NCBI RefSeq assembly: GCF_037094685.1
Contig: NZ_CP146614.1
Coordinates: 868,001 to 932,000, forward strand
Reading direction: 5' to 3'
DNA: 64,000 bases
From: Massilia sp. METH4
Lineage (GTDB): Bacteria > Pseudomonadota > Gammaproteobacteria > Burkholderiales > Burkholderiaceae_D
Notes under the pieces: model-generated
What the model was told of the DNA's origin: nothing
Databases searched by the model: none
Seen by the model: only the letters and a program-made list of their open reading frames with translations
Made by a program: the position numbers and the translations under genes
In this document: piece after piece, positions 10,405 to 19,989 of the stretch
Layout: the number at the start of each line of letters is the position of its first letter
Numbering within the stretch: the stretch's first letter is position 1

Positions 10405-10468
10405 GTGCAATCTTTACCTACAAACCATCACGAAAAGAAAGCTTGGCATACCGGGGGCGTCCATGTAC

Positions 10469-10509
10469 GGTGTCGCACACCTTTTCCTGCGGAAAAGGTG
10501 TGCGACACC
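10469..10509. repeat. GGTGTC-type palindromic repeat
   Basis: GGTGTCGCACACC, TTTTCC, loop TGC, GGAAAA, GGTGTGCGACACC: a near-perfect palindrome of 41 bp. It directly abuts the right end of the IS1111-type element. Confidence 0.9.
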
Positions 10510-10530
10510 AAGCGTATCGAGCGTGGCGGG

Positions 10531-12597
10531 TCAGCTGACGGCTGGCGGCGCCGCGGCAGCGTCAACTTCATCGGCCGCTTCGGCCACTTCCGCCTTCTCG
10601 TCGGCCGGCTGGTCGGGATCCGGCACCAGTTCCGGCACGGTCTCGCCCGTCAGCTCCTCTTCTTCCTCGAAGTCGACGGCGGCCGGGGCGGCGGCCTCGA
10701 TTTCGAGCAGGCGCGTCTCGATCGACAGGTCGACTTCGTCCCAGCGCAGCACGTCGAGCTTGACGGCGGCGCCGCGCGGGGCGGACGGCATGCCCGGCAG
10801 GCGGATCACCAGCGGGATCTCGGTCAGGCGCAGTACTTCATCCTTCAGCACCACGGCATCGACCTGCTGCTTGTTTTCCTGGCCCAGCCAGCGCAGGCAC
10901 CAGTAGCGCTCCATGTTCGCCTGGAAGTCGGCATAGGCCGCGTACGCGGCGTCGAACGCCGAGACGATCGCGAACAGGTTGGCATCCTTGTGCTTGAACG
11001 GCGCGACCAGCGGCGCCATCACGCCCTTCTCGGCCACGGCAAGGATCTGCCACTGGTTCACCAGGTCGGTATAGCGGCGCAGCGGCGACGTGCTCCATGC
11101 ATACTGGTCCACGCCCAGGCCTTCATGCGGCGCGGCGTGCGTGAGCATGCGCACCTGCATCTTGGCGTTCCAGCCGCCCACGCCGCGGCCCTGGCTGCGG
11201 TAGATGCCGGGCACGCCATGGTCGTGCATCAGCTTGCCCCAGGTGCTGTTGGCGAAGATCATCAGCTCGGCCACGATCTTGTCCAGCGGCGCGCCGCGCT
11301 TGCGGCGCGTGATCGTCACCACGTCGTCTTCCACGTAGAAGTTGAAGTCCACGCGGTTGTTCTGTTCCGGCTTCAGGCCGAACGCCTCGCGCTTGGCCAT
11401 GCGGCCCGCTTCCAGGTGCTGCGCCCAGCCCCACAGCAGGGTCAGCTCGGCCTTGCGGGGGTAGTCGCCCTCGCCGCTCGCGAGGGTTTCTTCATTCACC
11501 ACGTCGTCCAGGTCGTTGTGGCGCAGGTTGTTCGCGATCGGCACCATCTCGGCGCGCGTCTCGGTCGAGATCACGCTCCAGTCGGCCTTGTTCAAGGTGG
11601 CATACAGGGACAGTGCCGGACAGGTCTTGCCTTCGGCGAGCGTGTACGCATCGACCACCGAATCCGGCAGCATGGTGATCTTGTCGCCCGGCATGTAGAC
11701 AGTGGACAGGCGCGCGCGCGCGATCTTGTCGATCGCGTCGTCCGGCCGGATGCCCAGGCCTGGCGCGGCGATGTGGATGCCGATGCGCACCTTGCCGTCG
11801 TCCAGGTGGACGATGGAAATCGCATCGTCGATCTCGGTCGTCGTCACATCGTCGATCGAGAATGCCTCCACATTGGCCAGCGGCAGGTTGGCCGGCGGCG
11901 GGGGCACCGCCACTTCCGGGAAGCCGTGCCCGCGCGGGAACGACTCGAACAGGAACCTGGCCATGTGCAGGTCCTTGGCCGAGCCGATGCCGCCCACGGC
12001 CAGCATCAGCCGTGCCGGCGTGGTGTGCAGTTCATTGCAGGCCGCTTCGAGCGCCTTGTATTCGATGGTGTTCTTGTCCGGCTTGAACAGCAATTGCTGC
12101 ACGATGCCCGCCATGGAAGGGGGCAAGCGATTGGCCTTCAGCTCGTCCACGTACTGCTGCTGGACGATCGCCTGCTGCTTCTTCTTCTCGATGCCGGCCA
12201 GCGCCGCCTTCAGCGCCTGCTCCGGCGCGGCTTTATAACGGCCGCGCCCCTTCTTGTAGAAATACACGGGCGCCGTGTGCAGCGCCAGGATCAGGCCCGC
12301 CGCCTCGGCGGGCAGCGGCGCATGGCCGAAGTATTCGGCGCCCAGTTCGGCGAAACCGAATTCTTCCTCGCCGGCCACCTCCCACAGGAAATCCAGGTCG
12401 ACCTCGGCCGCCACCGCGCGCGCCTCTTCCATCAGCTCCTCGGGCGCGGGCTTCTCGAACTGCAGCAGCACATCCTTGGTCTTCACCTTGCTGCGCTTGC
12501 CGCTGGCCATCTCCACCTGGTAAGCCTCGCCGGCGGTGGACAGCACTTGTCCGACCTTGAAATCGCCGGATTCTTCAAAAAAGACATTCATGTTCAT
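10531..12597 (-). CDS. rnb: RNB-domain exoribonuclease (RNase II family)
   Basis: A 688-residue protein with the RNB catalytic domain, including the Asp cluster in FSIDDVTTTEIDDAISI and AGRMAKREAFGL. It is a 3'-5' processive exonuclease acting on single-stranded RNA. The C-terminus carries a long acidic tail rich in Glu and Ala (VDFEEEEELTGETVPEL). The ATG at 12597 overlaps the ubiC stop (ATGA), which fixes the start; MNVFF at 12591 is an internal alternative. It is the last gene of the mpl-esterase-ubiC-rnb series. It could be called RNase II or RNase R-like, but the domain order and length suit the betaproteobacterial RNase II group. Confidence 0.9.
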   Translation of the reverse strand: MNMNVFFEESGDFKVGQVLSTAGEAYQVEMASGKRSKVKTKDVLLQFEKPAPEELMEEARAVAAEVDLDFLWEVAGEEEFGFAELGAEYFGHAPLPAEAAGLILALHTAPVYFYKKGRGRYKAAPEQALKAALAGIEKKKQQAIVQQQYVDELKANRLPPSMAGIVQQLLFKPDKNTIEYKALEAACNELHTTPARLMLAVGGIGSAKDLHMARFLFESFPRGHGFPEVAVPPPPANLPLANVEAFSIDDVTTTEIDDAISIVHLDDGKVRIGIHIAAPGLGIRPDDAIDKIARARLSTVYMPGDKITMLPDSVVDAYTLAEGKTCPALSLYATLNKADWSVISTETRAEMVPIANNLRHNDLDDVVNEETLASGEGDYPRKAELTLLWGWAQHLEAGRMAKREAFGLKPEQNNRVDFNFYVEDDVVTITRRKRGAPLDKIVAELMIFANSTWGKLMHDHGVPGIYRSQGRGVGGWNAKMQVRMLTHAAPHEGLGVDQYAWSTSPLRRYTDLVNQWQILAVAEKGVMAPLVAPFKHKDANLFAIVSAFDAAYAAYADFQANMERYWCLRWLGQENKQQVDAVVLKDEVLRLTEIPLVIRLPGMPSAPRGAAVKLDVLRWDEVDLSIETRLLEIEAAAPAAVDFEEEEELTGETVPELVPDPDQPADEKAEVAEAADEVDAAAAPPAVS

Positions 12598-13196
12598 CTC
12601 GTGTTGGAGGTTTTCGGCACCAGCGCCGCGACCTGGGGCAAGAACACCTCGGTCACCAGCAGCGTGCCCTGGCGCCGCCGGTACAGGCAGCGCCGTGCAT
12701 ACAGCAATCGTTCTTCGGGGATGGCGCACCCCTGCGCCGCCAGCGCGGCGCGCGCCCGGCGCGCCAGCGGGTGGCTGCCGCGCAGCCGCGCGTATTCCAG
12801 CTCGCCGCGCGCCACCATCGGGTCGCCGAACAGCGTGGTGCCCAGCGAGCGCTCGCCCAGCGCGGAAAACAGCGGCCAGTCGGAAGCGTCGGCGCTCATC
12901 GGCACCACCGTGTGCGCGAACACCACGGGCGTATTATCACACCGCAGCAGCACTTCCCGTTCCCAGCACCGGCCGGGCCGCTTTCCCATCGTGTGCAGCC
13001 CCAGCGCCGCCGCCTCGTCGGCCAGGCACGGCGCCGCATGCTGGTGCAGCACCTGCACGCGAAACGCGCCGGCATGGGCGCTCAAGCGGGCCGTGAGCGA
13101 ACCGCCGGAGGCCAGCCAGCGCGCCAGCGCGGGCGGCGCGTTCACCGCCAGCACATGCCGGTACCAGTTGGCCCGGCGCAGCGAGCGTTCCCTCAT
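12594..13196 (-). CDS. ubiC: Chorismate--pyruvate lyase
   Basis: A 200-residue UbiC-family protein that releases pyruvate from chorismate to give 4-hydroxybenzoate for ubiquinone. Recognisable segments are GKRPGRCWEREVLLRC, AHTVVPM, LGTTLFGDP and ERLLYARRCLYR. The ATG at 13196 overlaps the upstream esterase stop (ATGA), so it is preferred over the ATG 4 codons earlier. It also overlaps rnb by 4 bp, so three genes are translationally linked. Confidence 0.92.
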   Translation of the reverse strand: MRERSLRRANWYRHVLAVNAPPALARWLASGGSLTARLSAHAGAFRVQVLHQHAAPCLADEAAALGLHTMGKRPGRCWEREVLLRCDNTPVVFAHTVVPMSADASDWPLFSALGERSLGTTLFGDPMVARGELEYARLRGSHPLARRARAALAAQGCAIPEERLLYARRCLYRRRQGTLLVTEVFLPQVAALVPKTSNTR

Positions 13197-13762
13197 CGGA
13201 CCCCGCAAAAGGCCAGCACTTCATCCACGTAGTCGGCGAATTCGGCGATACCGTGGTCGGAACCGTCGATCACGTGCTGGCGAGCGCCCGGGTAGTGGGC
13301 GACCATGTCGCGCCAGTCCAGCACCTCGTCGCCGGTGGCGGCCAGCAGGTAATAGCGTTCCGGGCGCGTAATGGCCGGCACGGCCAGCTCGCCCAGCTCG
13401 GCGATGTATTCGCGCTTGAACTCGAACGGCTCGCCGCTGTGGAACATCGTCGTCATGCCCACGTATTTTTCCAGGTCCCGCAAGGGCGTGACGGCGGGAT
13501 TCAGGAGCGCGCCGCGGCAGCCCAGCTGCTCGGCCATCCAGGTAGCGTAATAGCCGCCCAGCGAGGAGCCGATGATCGCGAGTTCGTCCGCCGGTACGCC
13601 GGCCACCAGAGCCATCGCCTGTTCCATCGCCAGCTTCGGCGACGGCGGCAGCTGCGGCGCCACATAGTGCGCGGCGCGGCCCAGCTGCGCCATCCGCTCG
13701 CCCAGCAGCCGCCCCTTCATCGACAGCGGCGACGAGCGGAAGCCGTGCAGATACAGAATCAT
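13193..13762 (-). CDS. YqiA/YcfP-type alpha/beta-hydrolase esterase
   Basis: A 189-residue small esterase. It starts MILYLHGFRSSPLSMKGRLL, the YqiA-type N-terminus. The nucleophile elbow is IIGSSLGGYYATWMAE (Ser), and the C-terminal catalytic His lies in DGSDHGIAEF. The natural substrate is unknown. It sits 2 bp after mpl and overlaps ubiC by 4 bp, so it belongs to the same operon. Confidence 0.9.
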   Translation of the reverse strand: MILYLHGFRSSPLSMKGRLLGERMAQLGRAAHYVAPQLPPSPKLAMEQAMALVAGVPADELAIIGSSLGGYYATWMAEQLGCRGALLNPAVTPLRDLEKYVGMTTMFHSGEPFEFKREYIAELGELAVPAITRPERYYLLAATGDEVLDWRDMVAHYPGARQHVIDGSDHGIAEFADYVDEVLAFCGVR

Positions 13763-13764
13763 GC

Positions 13765-15144
13765 TCAGACCTTCAGGGCCTGCAAGGCTTCGAGCAGCTT
13801 GCCATGCACGCCGCCGAAGCCGCCATTGCTCATCACCACCACATGGTCGCCCGGCCGCGCCTGGCCGACGATGGCCTTCACCATCAGATCGATATCCTCG
13901 TAGGCCGAAGCCTTCGAGCCCATCGGCGCCAGCGTGGCGGCCAGGCTCCAGCCCAGCGCCTTCTCGCTGCCGAAGCCGAACACGAAGTCGGCATCCTTCA
14001 GGCTGCCGGGCAGCGCATCCTTCATCGCGCCCAGCTTCATCGTGTTCGAACGCGGTTCCAGGACGGCGAGGATGCGCGTGTCATGTCCCAGCTTCTGGCG
14101 CAGGCCGCCCACCGTGGTGGCGATGGCCGTCGGGTGGTGGGCAAAGTCGTCGTACACGGTCACGCCGCTCACCACGCCGCGCACTTCCATGCGGCGCTTC
14201 ACGCTCTCGAACGATTCCAGCGCCTTGGCCGCCTGGGCGATCGGCACGCCCACGTTGCGCGCGGCGGCGATCGCGGCCAGCGCGTTGTAGCGGTTGTGGC
14301 GCCCCGTGAGCTTCCAGTTGATCAGCGCTTCGAACTTGCCGTTGAAGAGCACATCGAAGCTGCCGTCCGGGTGTTCCTTCAGCGTCCAGTTGGCGTGCGC
14401 GTCGTTGCCGAAGGTTTCCTTCTCGCTCCAGCAACCGCGGCGGATCACGCGCTGCAGGGATTCCTCGTCGCCATTGACGATCACGCGGCCGATGCCGGGC
14501 ACCGTGCGCACCAGGTGGTGGAACTGGGTCTCGATGGCACCGATATCGGGGAAGATGTCGGCATGGTCGTATTCGAGGTTGTTCAGGATCGCCGTCTTGG
14601 CGTGGTAATGCACGAACTTGCTGCGCTTGTCGAAGAAGGCGGTATCGTATTCATCCGCCTCGATCACGAAGAATTCCGACTCCTTGCCGGGAGCGGACAG
14701 CCGCGCCGAAATGCCGAAGTTCATCGGCACGCCGCCGATCAGGAAGCCCGGCGCATAGCCGGCGTCTTCCAGGATCCACGCCAGCATCGACGACGTGGTG
14801 GTCTTGCCATGCGTGCCGGCCACCGCCAGCACCCATCTATTGCGCAGGATATGGTCGCCGATCCACTGCGGGCCGGACACGTACGGCAGGCTGCGGTTCA
14901 GGATTTCCTCGACCAGCGGATTGCCCCGGGAGACCACGTTGCCGATCACGTAGAGATCGGGGTTCAACTTCACCTGCTCGGCGTCGAAGCCCTGGATCAG
15001 CTCGATCCCCTGGGCTTCGAGCTGGGTGCTCATCGGCGGGTAGACATTGGCGTCGCAGCCGGTCACCTTGTGGCCGGCTTCCTTGGCGAGCACTGCGAGG
15101 CCGCCCATGAAGGTGCCGCAAATGCCGAGGATGTGAATGTGCAT
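13765..15144 (-). CDS. mpl: UDP-MurNAc:tripeptide ligase Mpl (murein peptide recycling)
   Basis: A 459-residue Mur-ligase family member that attaches recycled L-Ala-gamma-D-Glu-mDAP to UDP-MurNAc. The N-terminus MHIHILGICGTFMGGLAVLA is characteristic of Mpl rather than MurC. The P-loop is AVAGTHGKTTTSSMLAW, with EADEYDTAFFDKRSKF and HNRYNALAAIAAARNVG following. The start at MHIHILG (15144) is preferred over 15177. It is divergent from the gene at 15233, leaving an 88-bp shared promoter region. Confidence 0.96.
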   Translation of the reverse strand: MHIHILGICGTFMGGLAVLAKEAGHKVTGCDANVYPPMSTQLEAQGIELIQGFDAEQVKLNPDLYVIGNVVSRGNPLVEEILNRSLPYVSGPQWIGDHILRNRWVLAVAGTHGKTTTSSMLAWILEDAGYAPGFLIGGVPMNFGISARLSAPGKESEFFVIEADEYDTAFFDKRSKFVHYHAKTAILNNLEYDHADIFPDIGAIETQFHHLVRTVPGIGRVIVNGDEESLQRVIRRGCWSEKETFGNDAHANWTLKEHPDGSFDVLFNGKFEALINWKLTGRHNRYNALAAIAAARNVGVPIAQAAKALESFESVKRRMEVRGVVSGVTVYDDFAHHPTAIATTVGGLRQKLGHDTRILAVLEPRSNTMKLGAMKDALPGSLKDADFVFGFGSEKALGWSLAATLAPMGSKASAYEDIDLMVKAIVGQARPGDHVVVMSNGGFGGVHGKLLEALQALKV

Positions 15145-15232
15145 GGTCGAATCTGCTCCGTGGTGCTGCGTGGTCAAGGACGCGATTTTACCCGACGCGC
15201 TGGCTTTGGCCGGTTCAGAGTATCATTCCGGC

Positions 15233-15859
15233 ATGAACGACGCCAACGACCAGGTAGCGCAGCTGCGCGCCGAGATCGCCGCCGCGGCGGCCCGGATGGT
15301 TGCGCAGGATGGGGCCGATTACGCCACCGCCAAGCGCAAGGCGGCCCGCCGCATCCTCGGCGATGCGCAGGCAAACGCCATGCGCGATGCGCTGCCGGAC
15401 GATGCGCAGATCGAAGAGGAAGTGCGCCAGTATCACGCGCTCTTCAACGCCGATACGCAACCGGCCCGGCTGCACAAGCTGCGCACCGTCGCACTGGAGG
15501 TGATGGAGCGGCTGGAGCAGTTCCAGCCTTTCGTGACGGGGGCGGTCCTGAGCGGCAGCGCCGGCGAGCACGACGACATCCACCTGCAACTGTTCGCGGA
15601 CAGCGCCAAGGAAGTGCAGATCTTCCTGCTGAATAAGAACGTCGATATCGAGATCTCGGAGAGCGAGCACTTCAAGGGCCCGCGCCACGATCCGGTCGAG
15701 ACGGTAAGCTTCATGTGGCATGGCGAAGGCGTGCACGTGGAACTGTACGAGCAGCACGACCTGCGCGGAGCAAAGAAGCAAAAGGCGGGAGAACGCCCGG
15801 CGCGCGCCGACATCGCCGAGCTGCGCGCCCTCATTGATACTGAACACGGAACCGAATGA
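15233..15859 (+). CDS. Conserved hypothetical protein with nucleotidyltransferase-like motif
   Basis: A 208-residue soluble protein with a helical N-terminal half (AELRAEIAAAA-like helices, RKAARRIL). The motif TGAVLSGSAGEHDDIHLQLF recalls the G-S...D-x-[DH] strand-loop of nucleotidyltransferase folds. A later segment reads KNVDIEISESEHF. The family is conserved in Betaproteobacteria next to mpl, but its activity is unknown. It overlaps the next gene by 4 bp (ATGA). Confidence 0.8.
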   Translation: MNDANDQVAQLRAEIAAAAARMVAQDGADYATAKRKAARRILGDAQANAMRDALPDDAQIEEEVRQYHALFNADTQPARLHKLRTVALEVMERLEQFQPFVTGAVLSGSAGEHDDIHLQLFADSAKEVQIFLLNKNVDIEISESEHFKGPRHDPVETVSFMWHGEGVHVELYEQHDLRGAKKQKAGERPARADIAELRALIDTEHGTE

Positions 15860-16416
15860 AGAAATCCCACCTGCTGGCCTGCGGCGTCATCGCCCTTTTA
15901 TTTGGCGCGATCGGCGCCTGGGTCGGCGTCAACAAGAAAGAACCCGCCCCGCCCATCACTGCCACCGTGCCGCCCGAAGGCGCCGCGGCCGCCAGCGCCG
16001 TGGTCAATGCCTTCCTGGCCCGGTCGATGCCGGACGCCCAGGGCACCCAGCAAGCGCTGGCGCAATGGAAGGGCAAGCCGCTGCTGGTGAACTTCTGGGC
16101 CACCTGGTGCGCCCCCTGCGTGAAGGAGATGCCGGAACTCTCCGCGCTGCAACGGAGCGGCAAGTACAAGGACTTGCAGGTGATCGGCATCGGTATCGAC
16201 TCGCCGTCGAACATCGCCCAATTCACGCAAAAATTCCAGATCGCCTATCCGATCTACGTGGACGGCGTGGGCGGCACGGAACTGGCGCGCCAGTTCGGCA
16301 ATACCCAGGGTGGCCTGCCGTTCACGGTGCTGATCGGCGCCGACGGGCAAGTGAAGAAGACCTATCTGGGCCTGTTGAAGTTCGACCAGCTGCACCAGGA
16401 CCTCGCGGCCCTGTAG
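15856..16416 (+). CDS. TlpA-family thioredoxin-like protein
   Basis: A 186-residue protein with an N-terminal signal or anchor (LLACGVIALLFGAIGAWVGV) and a periplasmic thioredoxin fold. The active site is WATWCAPC (C85, C88), and the cis-Pro segment reads QGGLPFTVLIG. TlpA/ResA-type proteins reduce disulfides in the periplasm, often for cytochrome c maturation. It is coupled to the upstream hypothetical gene by a 4-bp overlap. Its substrate is not evident from context. Confidence 0.92.
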   Translation: MKKSHLLACGVIALLFGAIGAWVGVNKKEPAPPITATVPPEGAAAASAVVNAFLARSMPDAQGTQQALAQWKGKPLLVNFWATWCAPCVKEMPELSALQRSGKYKDLQVIGIGIDSPSNIAQFTQKFQIAYPIYVDGVGGTELARQFGNTQGGLPFTVLIGADGQVKKTYLGLLKFDQLHQDLAAL

Positions 16417-16545
16417 GGAAGCGCGCAGGCCCGGCAGCGCGCTCCGGGTAACGACTGAGTTAACTGTTTGGAAAGTTCTTTTTTCTTGCCAAATAGTCGC
16501 GCTAGACGGCAAAATGCGGAACTTTCGCTGGACAAAGGTCAGAAC

Positions 16546-16983
16546 ATGGCAAAACACCTGCTGCTGCTGAACGGCCCCAATCTGAACTTGTTGGGCACCC
16601 GGGAGCCCGGCGTCTATGGGGCCACGACATTGGCACAGGTGGAACAGGCGGCGCGGGACCAGGCCACGCAGGCCGGCGCGCAACTGGCCACGTTCCAGAG
16701 CAATCATGAAGGTGCGCTGATCGACCGCATCCATGCAGCCCGCGACGAAGGCGTGGACTTCATCGTCATCAACCCAGGCGGTTATACCCATACCAGCGTG
16801 GCGTTGCGCGACGCGCTGGCCGGTGTGGCGATCCCCTTCGTCGAAGTGCACATCTCGAATATTTATCAGCGCGAAAGCTTTCGCCACCACTCATTTCTCA
16901 GCGCGATTGCCAAGGGAACGATTTGCGGGCTCGGTACCGATGGATACCGGTTCGCGATCGACTTTGCTTTAAAAAGCAGTTAA
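16546..16983 (+). CDS. aroQ: Type II 3-dehydroquinate dehydratase
   Basis: A 145-residue enzyme, the usual length, catalysing dehydration of 3-dehydroquinate in the shikimate pathway as a dodecamer. Conserved segments are [19 protein letters not shown] (catalytic Tyr), [21 protein letters not shown] and [13 protein letters not shown]. The start [11 protein letters not shown] at 16546 is the family start. It lies upstream of accB, the common arrangement aroQ-accB-accC-prmA. Confidence 0.97.
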   Translation: MAKHLLLLNGPNLNLLGTREPGVYGATTLAQVEQAARDQATQAGAQLATFQSNHEGALIDRIHAARDEGVDFIVINPGGYTHTSVALRDALAGVAIPFVEVHISNIYQRESFRHHSFLSAIAKGTICGLGTDGYRFAIDFALKSS

Positions 16984-17073
16984 TGTACGCGATCTGCGCG
17001 CTATTTACTGCGTTTTCGCTTATCATGGCAGCCGCGCCAACATTCACAAAACAAGATTAGACGGGAGTCTCAG

Positions 17074-17544
17074 ATGGATCTACGCAAGCTCAAGACGTTG
17101 ATTGACTTGGTTGCCGAATCGGATATTGCAGAACTCGAAGTGACCGAGGGCGAGAGCAAGGTACGCATCGTCAAGTCGTCCGCCATGCCGCAGAACCAGG
17201 TCGTGATGATGCCGCCGCAAGGCGCTCCGACCCAGTATGTTCCGGCCGCTGCCCCTGCGCCGGCCGCCGCTGCCGCCGCGCCGGCAGTGCCGGCCGCCGC
17301 CGAGCCGACCGGCCATATCGTGAAATCGCCAATGGTCGGCACGTTCTACCGCTCGTCCGCGCCGGGTAATCCGCCGTTCGTCGAAGTGGGCGCCACCGTG
17401 AAGGAAGGCGACACGCTGTGCATCATCGAAGCGATGAAGCTGCTGAACGAGATCGACACCGACAAAGCCGGCACGATCACCCAGATCCTGGTCGAGAACG
17501 GCCAGCCGGTCGAATTCGGCCAGCCGCTGTTCGTCATTGGCTGA
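17074..17544 (+). CDS. accB: Biotin carboxyl carrier protein of acetyl-CoA carboxylase
   Basis: A 156-residue BCCP. The N-terminal helix [20 protein letters not shown] is followed by an Ala/Pro-rich swinging linker (residues 50-75) and the biotinyl domain with [11 protein letters not shown], where K122 is the biotinylation site. It carries carboxybiotin between AccC and the carboxyltransferase. GGGAG precedes the ATG by a normal distance. accC follows 125 bp downstream. Confidence 0.98.
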   Translation: MDLRKLKTLIDLVAESDIAELEVTEGESKVRIVKSSAMPQNQVVMMPPQGAPTQYVPAAAPAPAAAAAAPAVPAAAEPTGHIVKSPMVGTFYRSSAPGNPPFVEVGATVKEGDTLCIIEAMKLLNEIDTDKAGTITQILVENGQPVEFGQPLFVIG

Positions 17545-17669
17545 TCGACCATCGGCGAAAGTCCGATGCAGCCGGCCCAGCGCCGGCCCGGCGGCCCGCC
17601 GCCACGTAAGCTCCCCTCTTCTACAAGAACACCCGGCGCGTCCGGGTGTTCGCAAACATAGAACTAGCC

Positions 17670-19028
17670 ATGTTTGAAAAAATTCTCATTGCCAACCGTG
17701 GTGAAATCGCGCTGCGTATCCAGCGCGCCTGCCGCGAGATGGGCATCAAGACGGTCGTCGTGCACTCCGAAGCGGACAAGGACGCGAAATACGTCAAACT
17801 GGCCGATGAATCCGTCTGCATCGGCCCGGCCTCGTCGAGCCTCTCCTACCTGAACATGCCGGCGATCATCAGCGCGGCCGAAGTGACCGATGCCGAGGCG
17901 ATCCACCCGGGCTACGGGTTCCTGTCCGAGAACGCCGACTTCTGCGAACGCGTGGAGAAATCCGGCTTCGTGTTCATCGGCCCCCGCTCCGACTCGATCC
18001 GCATGATGGGCGACAAGGTGTCGGCCAAGCAGGCCATGATCAAGGCCGGCGTGCCTTGTGTGCCCGGTTCGGACGGCGCCCTGCCGGACGATCCGAAGGC
18101 CATCGTGCAGATCGCCCGCAAGGTCGGCTACCCGGTCATCATCAAGGCGGCCGGCGGCGGTGGCGGCCGCGGCATGCGCGTGGTGCATACCGAGGCGGCC
18201 CTGCTGAACGCCGTCACCATGACGAAGAGTGAAGCGGGCGCGGCCTTCGGCAATCCGGAAGTCTATATGGAGAAGTACCTGGAGAATCCGCGCCACGTGG
18301 AAATCCAGATCCTGGCCGACGAGCACAAGAACGCCGTGTGGCTGGGCGAGCGCGACTGCTCGATGCAGCGCCGCCACCAGAAAGTGATCGAGGAAGCGCC
18401 GGCACCGGGCATTCCCCGCAAGCTGATCGAGAAGATCGGCGACCGCTGCGCCGAAGCGTGCCGCAAGATCGGCTACCGCGGCGCCGGCACGTTCGAATTC
18501 CTGTATGAAAACGGTGAGTTCTACTTCATCGAGATGAACACCCGCGTGCAGGTCGAACACCCGGTGACGGAAATGATCACCGGCATCGATATCGTGCAGG
18601 AACAGATCCGCATCGCCTGCGGCGAGCGCCTGCGCTTCCGCCAGCGCGACGTGATGCTGTCCGGCCACGCGGTCGAGTGCCGCATCAATGCCGAGGATCC
18701 GTTCAAGTTCACCCCATCCCCGGGCCGCATCACGGCGTGGCACGTGCCGGGCGGCCCTGGCGTGCGCGTCGACTCGCACTCGTATGCGGGTTACTATGTG
18801 CCACCGCACTACGATTCGATGATCGGCAAGGTGATCACCTACGGCGCGACCCGCGAGCAGGCGATCCGCCGCATGCAGATCGCGCTGTCGGAAATGGTGG
18901 TCGAAGGCATCCAGACCAATATCCCGCTGCACCGCGAGCTGATGGTCGATGCCCGCTTCATCGAGGGCGGCACGAATATCCACTATCTGGAACAGAAACT
19001 GGCGGCAATGCCCAAGGCGGGTTCATGA
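17670..19028 (+). CDS. accC: Biotin carboxylase subunit of acetyl-CoA carboxylase
   Basis: A 452-residue ATP-grasp enzyme that carboxylates biotin on AccB. It starts [20 protein letters not shown]. The glycine-rich ATP loop is [14 protein letters not shown], and the active-site segment is [16 protein letters not shown]. The length is normal. Its stop overlaps the prmA start (ATGA), so the two are coupled. Confidence 0.98.
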   Translation: MFEKILIANRGEIALRIQRACREMGIKTVVVHSEADKDAKYVKLADESVCIGPASSSLSYLNMPAIISAAEVTDAEAIHPGYGFLSENADFCERVEKSGFVFIGPRSDSIRMMGDKVSAKQAMIKAGVPCVPGSDGALPDDPKAIVQIARKVGYPVIIKAAGGGGGRGMRVVHTEAALLNAVTMTKSEAGAAFGNPEVYMEKYLENPRHVEIQILADEHKNAVWLGERDCSMQRRHQKVIEEAPAPGIPRKLIEKIGDRCAEACRKIGYRGAGTFEFLYENGEFYFIEMNTRVQVEHPVTEMITGIDIVQEQIRIACGERLRFRQRDVMLSGHAVECRINAEDPFKFTPSPGRITAWHVPGGPGVRVDSHSYAGYYVPPHYDSMIGKVITYGATREQAIRRMQIALSEMVVEGIQTNIPLHRELMVDARFIEGGTNIHYLEQKLAAMPKAGS

Positions 19029-19978
19029 GCTGGACTGAAATCGTCATCGAAGTCGCCCGCGATTACGCGGAAGGCTTGTCCGACGCGCTGATGGAAGCGG
19101 GCGCCCTGTCCGTTTCCGTCGAGGATGCGGACGAAGGCACCGACGCGGAGCAGCCGCTGTTCGGCGAGCCCGGCATGGAGCCGAAGGAAGCGGCGTGGGA
19201 ACACAGCCGCGTCGTAGCCCTGGCCGACGACGATGCCGATCATTCCTTCATCGTGGCGGCAGCCGCGCAGGCCGTGGGCCTGAAGACGCTGCCCGCCTTC
19301 ACCACCCGCAAGGTGGCCGATGAGGATTGGGTACGCCTCACGCAATCGCAATTCGAGCCGATCCACATCGGCAAGAACATCTGGGTCGTGCCGAGCTGGC
19401 ACGAGGCGCCGGACCCTGGAGCGCTGATCTTGGAACTGGACCCTGGCCTGGCCTTCGGCACCGGCAGCCACCCGACCACCCGCCTGTGCATGGAATGGCT
19501 GGAAGCCCATCCGGCGCCGGGCAAGACGGTGCTCGACTATGGCTGCGGTTCCGGCATCCTGGCCATGGTGGCCCGCAAGCTGGGCGCCGCGCCGGTTGCC
19601 GGCGTGGACATCGACCCGCAGGCCATCGACTCGGCGCGCGACAATGCCGTGCGTAACGGTGTCGAGGATATCGAATACTTCGTTCCCGAGGACTTCGCGC
19701 AGTCGGCTTACGCCAATGCGAAATTCGACATCGTGGTGGCCAACATCCTGTCGTCGCCGCTGAAGCTGATGGCGCCGATGCTGTCGGGCCGCGTGGCCGA
19801 CGGCGGCGCGCTGGTGCTGTCCGGCGTGCTGGCCCGCCAGGCCGAAGAAGTGGCCGCCGCGTATGCGCCGTTCATCAAGCTGTCCGTCTGGGCCGAGCAC
19901 GAGGGCTGGGTCGCCCTTGCCGGCCGCCAGGGCGCGGAGGATGGCAACTTCGCGCCGCCTCCCTCACGCCAAGGGTAA
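19025..19978 (+). CDS. prmA: Ribosomal protein L11 methyltransferase
   Basis: A 317-residue SAM-dependent methyltransferase that trimethylates L11. It starts [20 protein letters not shown]. The substrate-proximal segment is [18 protein letters not shown]. The SAM motif is [15 protein letters not shown], followed by [10 protein letters not shown], the N-I-L version of the catalytic loop. The start overlaps the accC stop. The position after accBC is typical for Betaproteobacteria. Confidence 0.97.
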   Translation: MSWTEIVIEVARDYAEGLSDALMEAGALSVSVEDADEGTDAEQPLFGEPGMEPKEAAWEHSRVVALADDDADHSFIVAAAAQAVGLKTLPAFTTRKVADEDWVRLTQSQFEPIHIGKNIWVVPSWHEAPDPGALILELDPGLAFGTGSHPTTRLCMEWLEAHPAPGKTVLDYGCGSGILAMVARKLGAAPVAGVDIDPQAIDSARDNAVRNGVEDIEYFVPEDFAQSAYANAKFDIVVANILSSPLKLMAPMLSGRVADGGALVLSGVLARQAEEVAAAYAPFIKLSVWAEHEGWVALAGRQGAEDGNFAPPPSRQG

Positions 19979-19989
19979 TTCTTTCACGC

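Larger units (their letters stand above)
9059..10467 (+). mobile_element. IS110-family insertion sequence, IS1111 group
   Basis: An element of about 1.41 kb. A perfect 12-bp sub-terminal inverted repeat, ATGGACGCCCCC, lies at 9066-9077 and in reverse at 10453-10464, with about 7 and 3 bp outside the arms, as in IS1111-group elements. Removing 9059-10467 joins GAGAAAAC to CGGTGTCGCACACC. That restores a repeat of the same form as the intact copy at 39534-39582 (GGGAAAACCGGTGTCGTACACC). It carries one transposase gene and about 280 bp of non-coding DNA downstream. There is no target duplication longer than 1-2 bp, as expected for this family. Confidence 0.85.

Noticed and set aside
10405..13371. 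988-codon plus-strand open frame opposite rnb/ubiC
   Set aside because: Composition is that of a GC-rich antisense frame, and the opposite strand encodes recognisable RNB and UbiC families with coupled starts.
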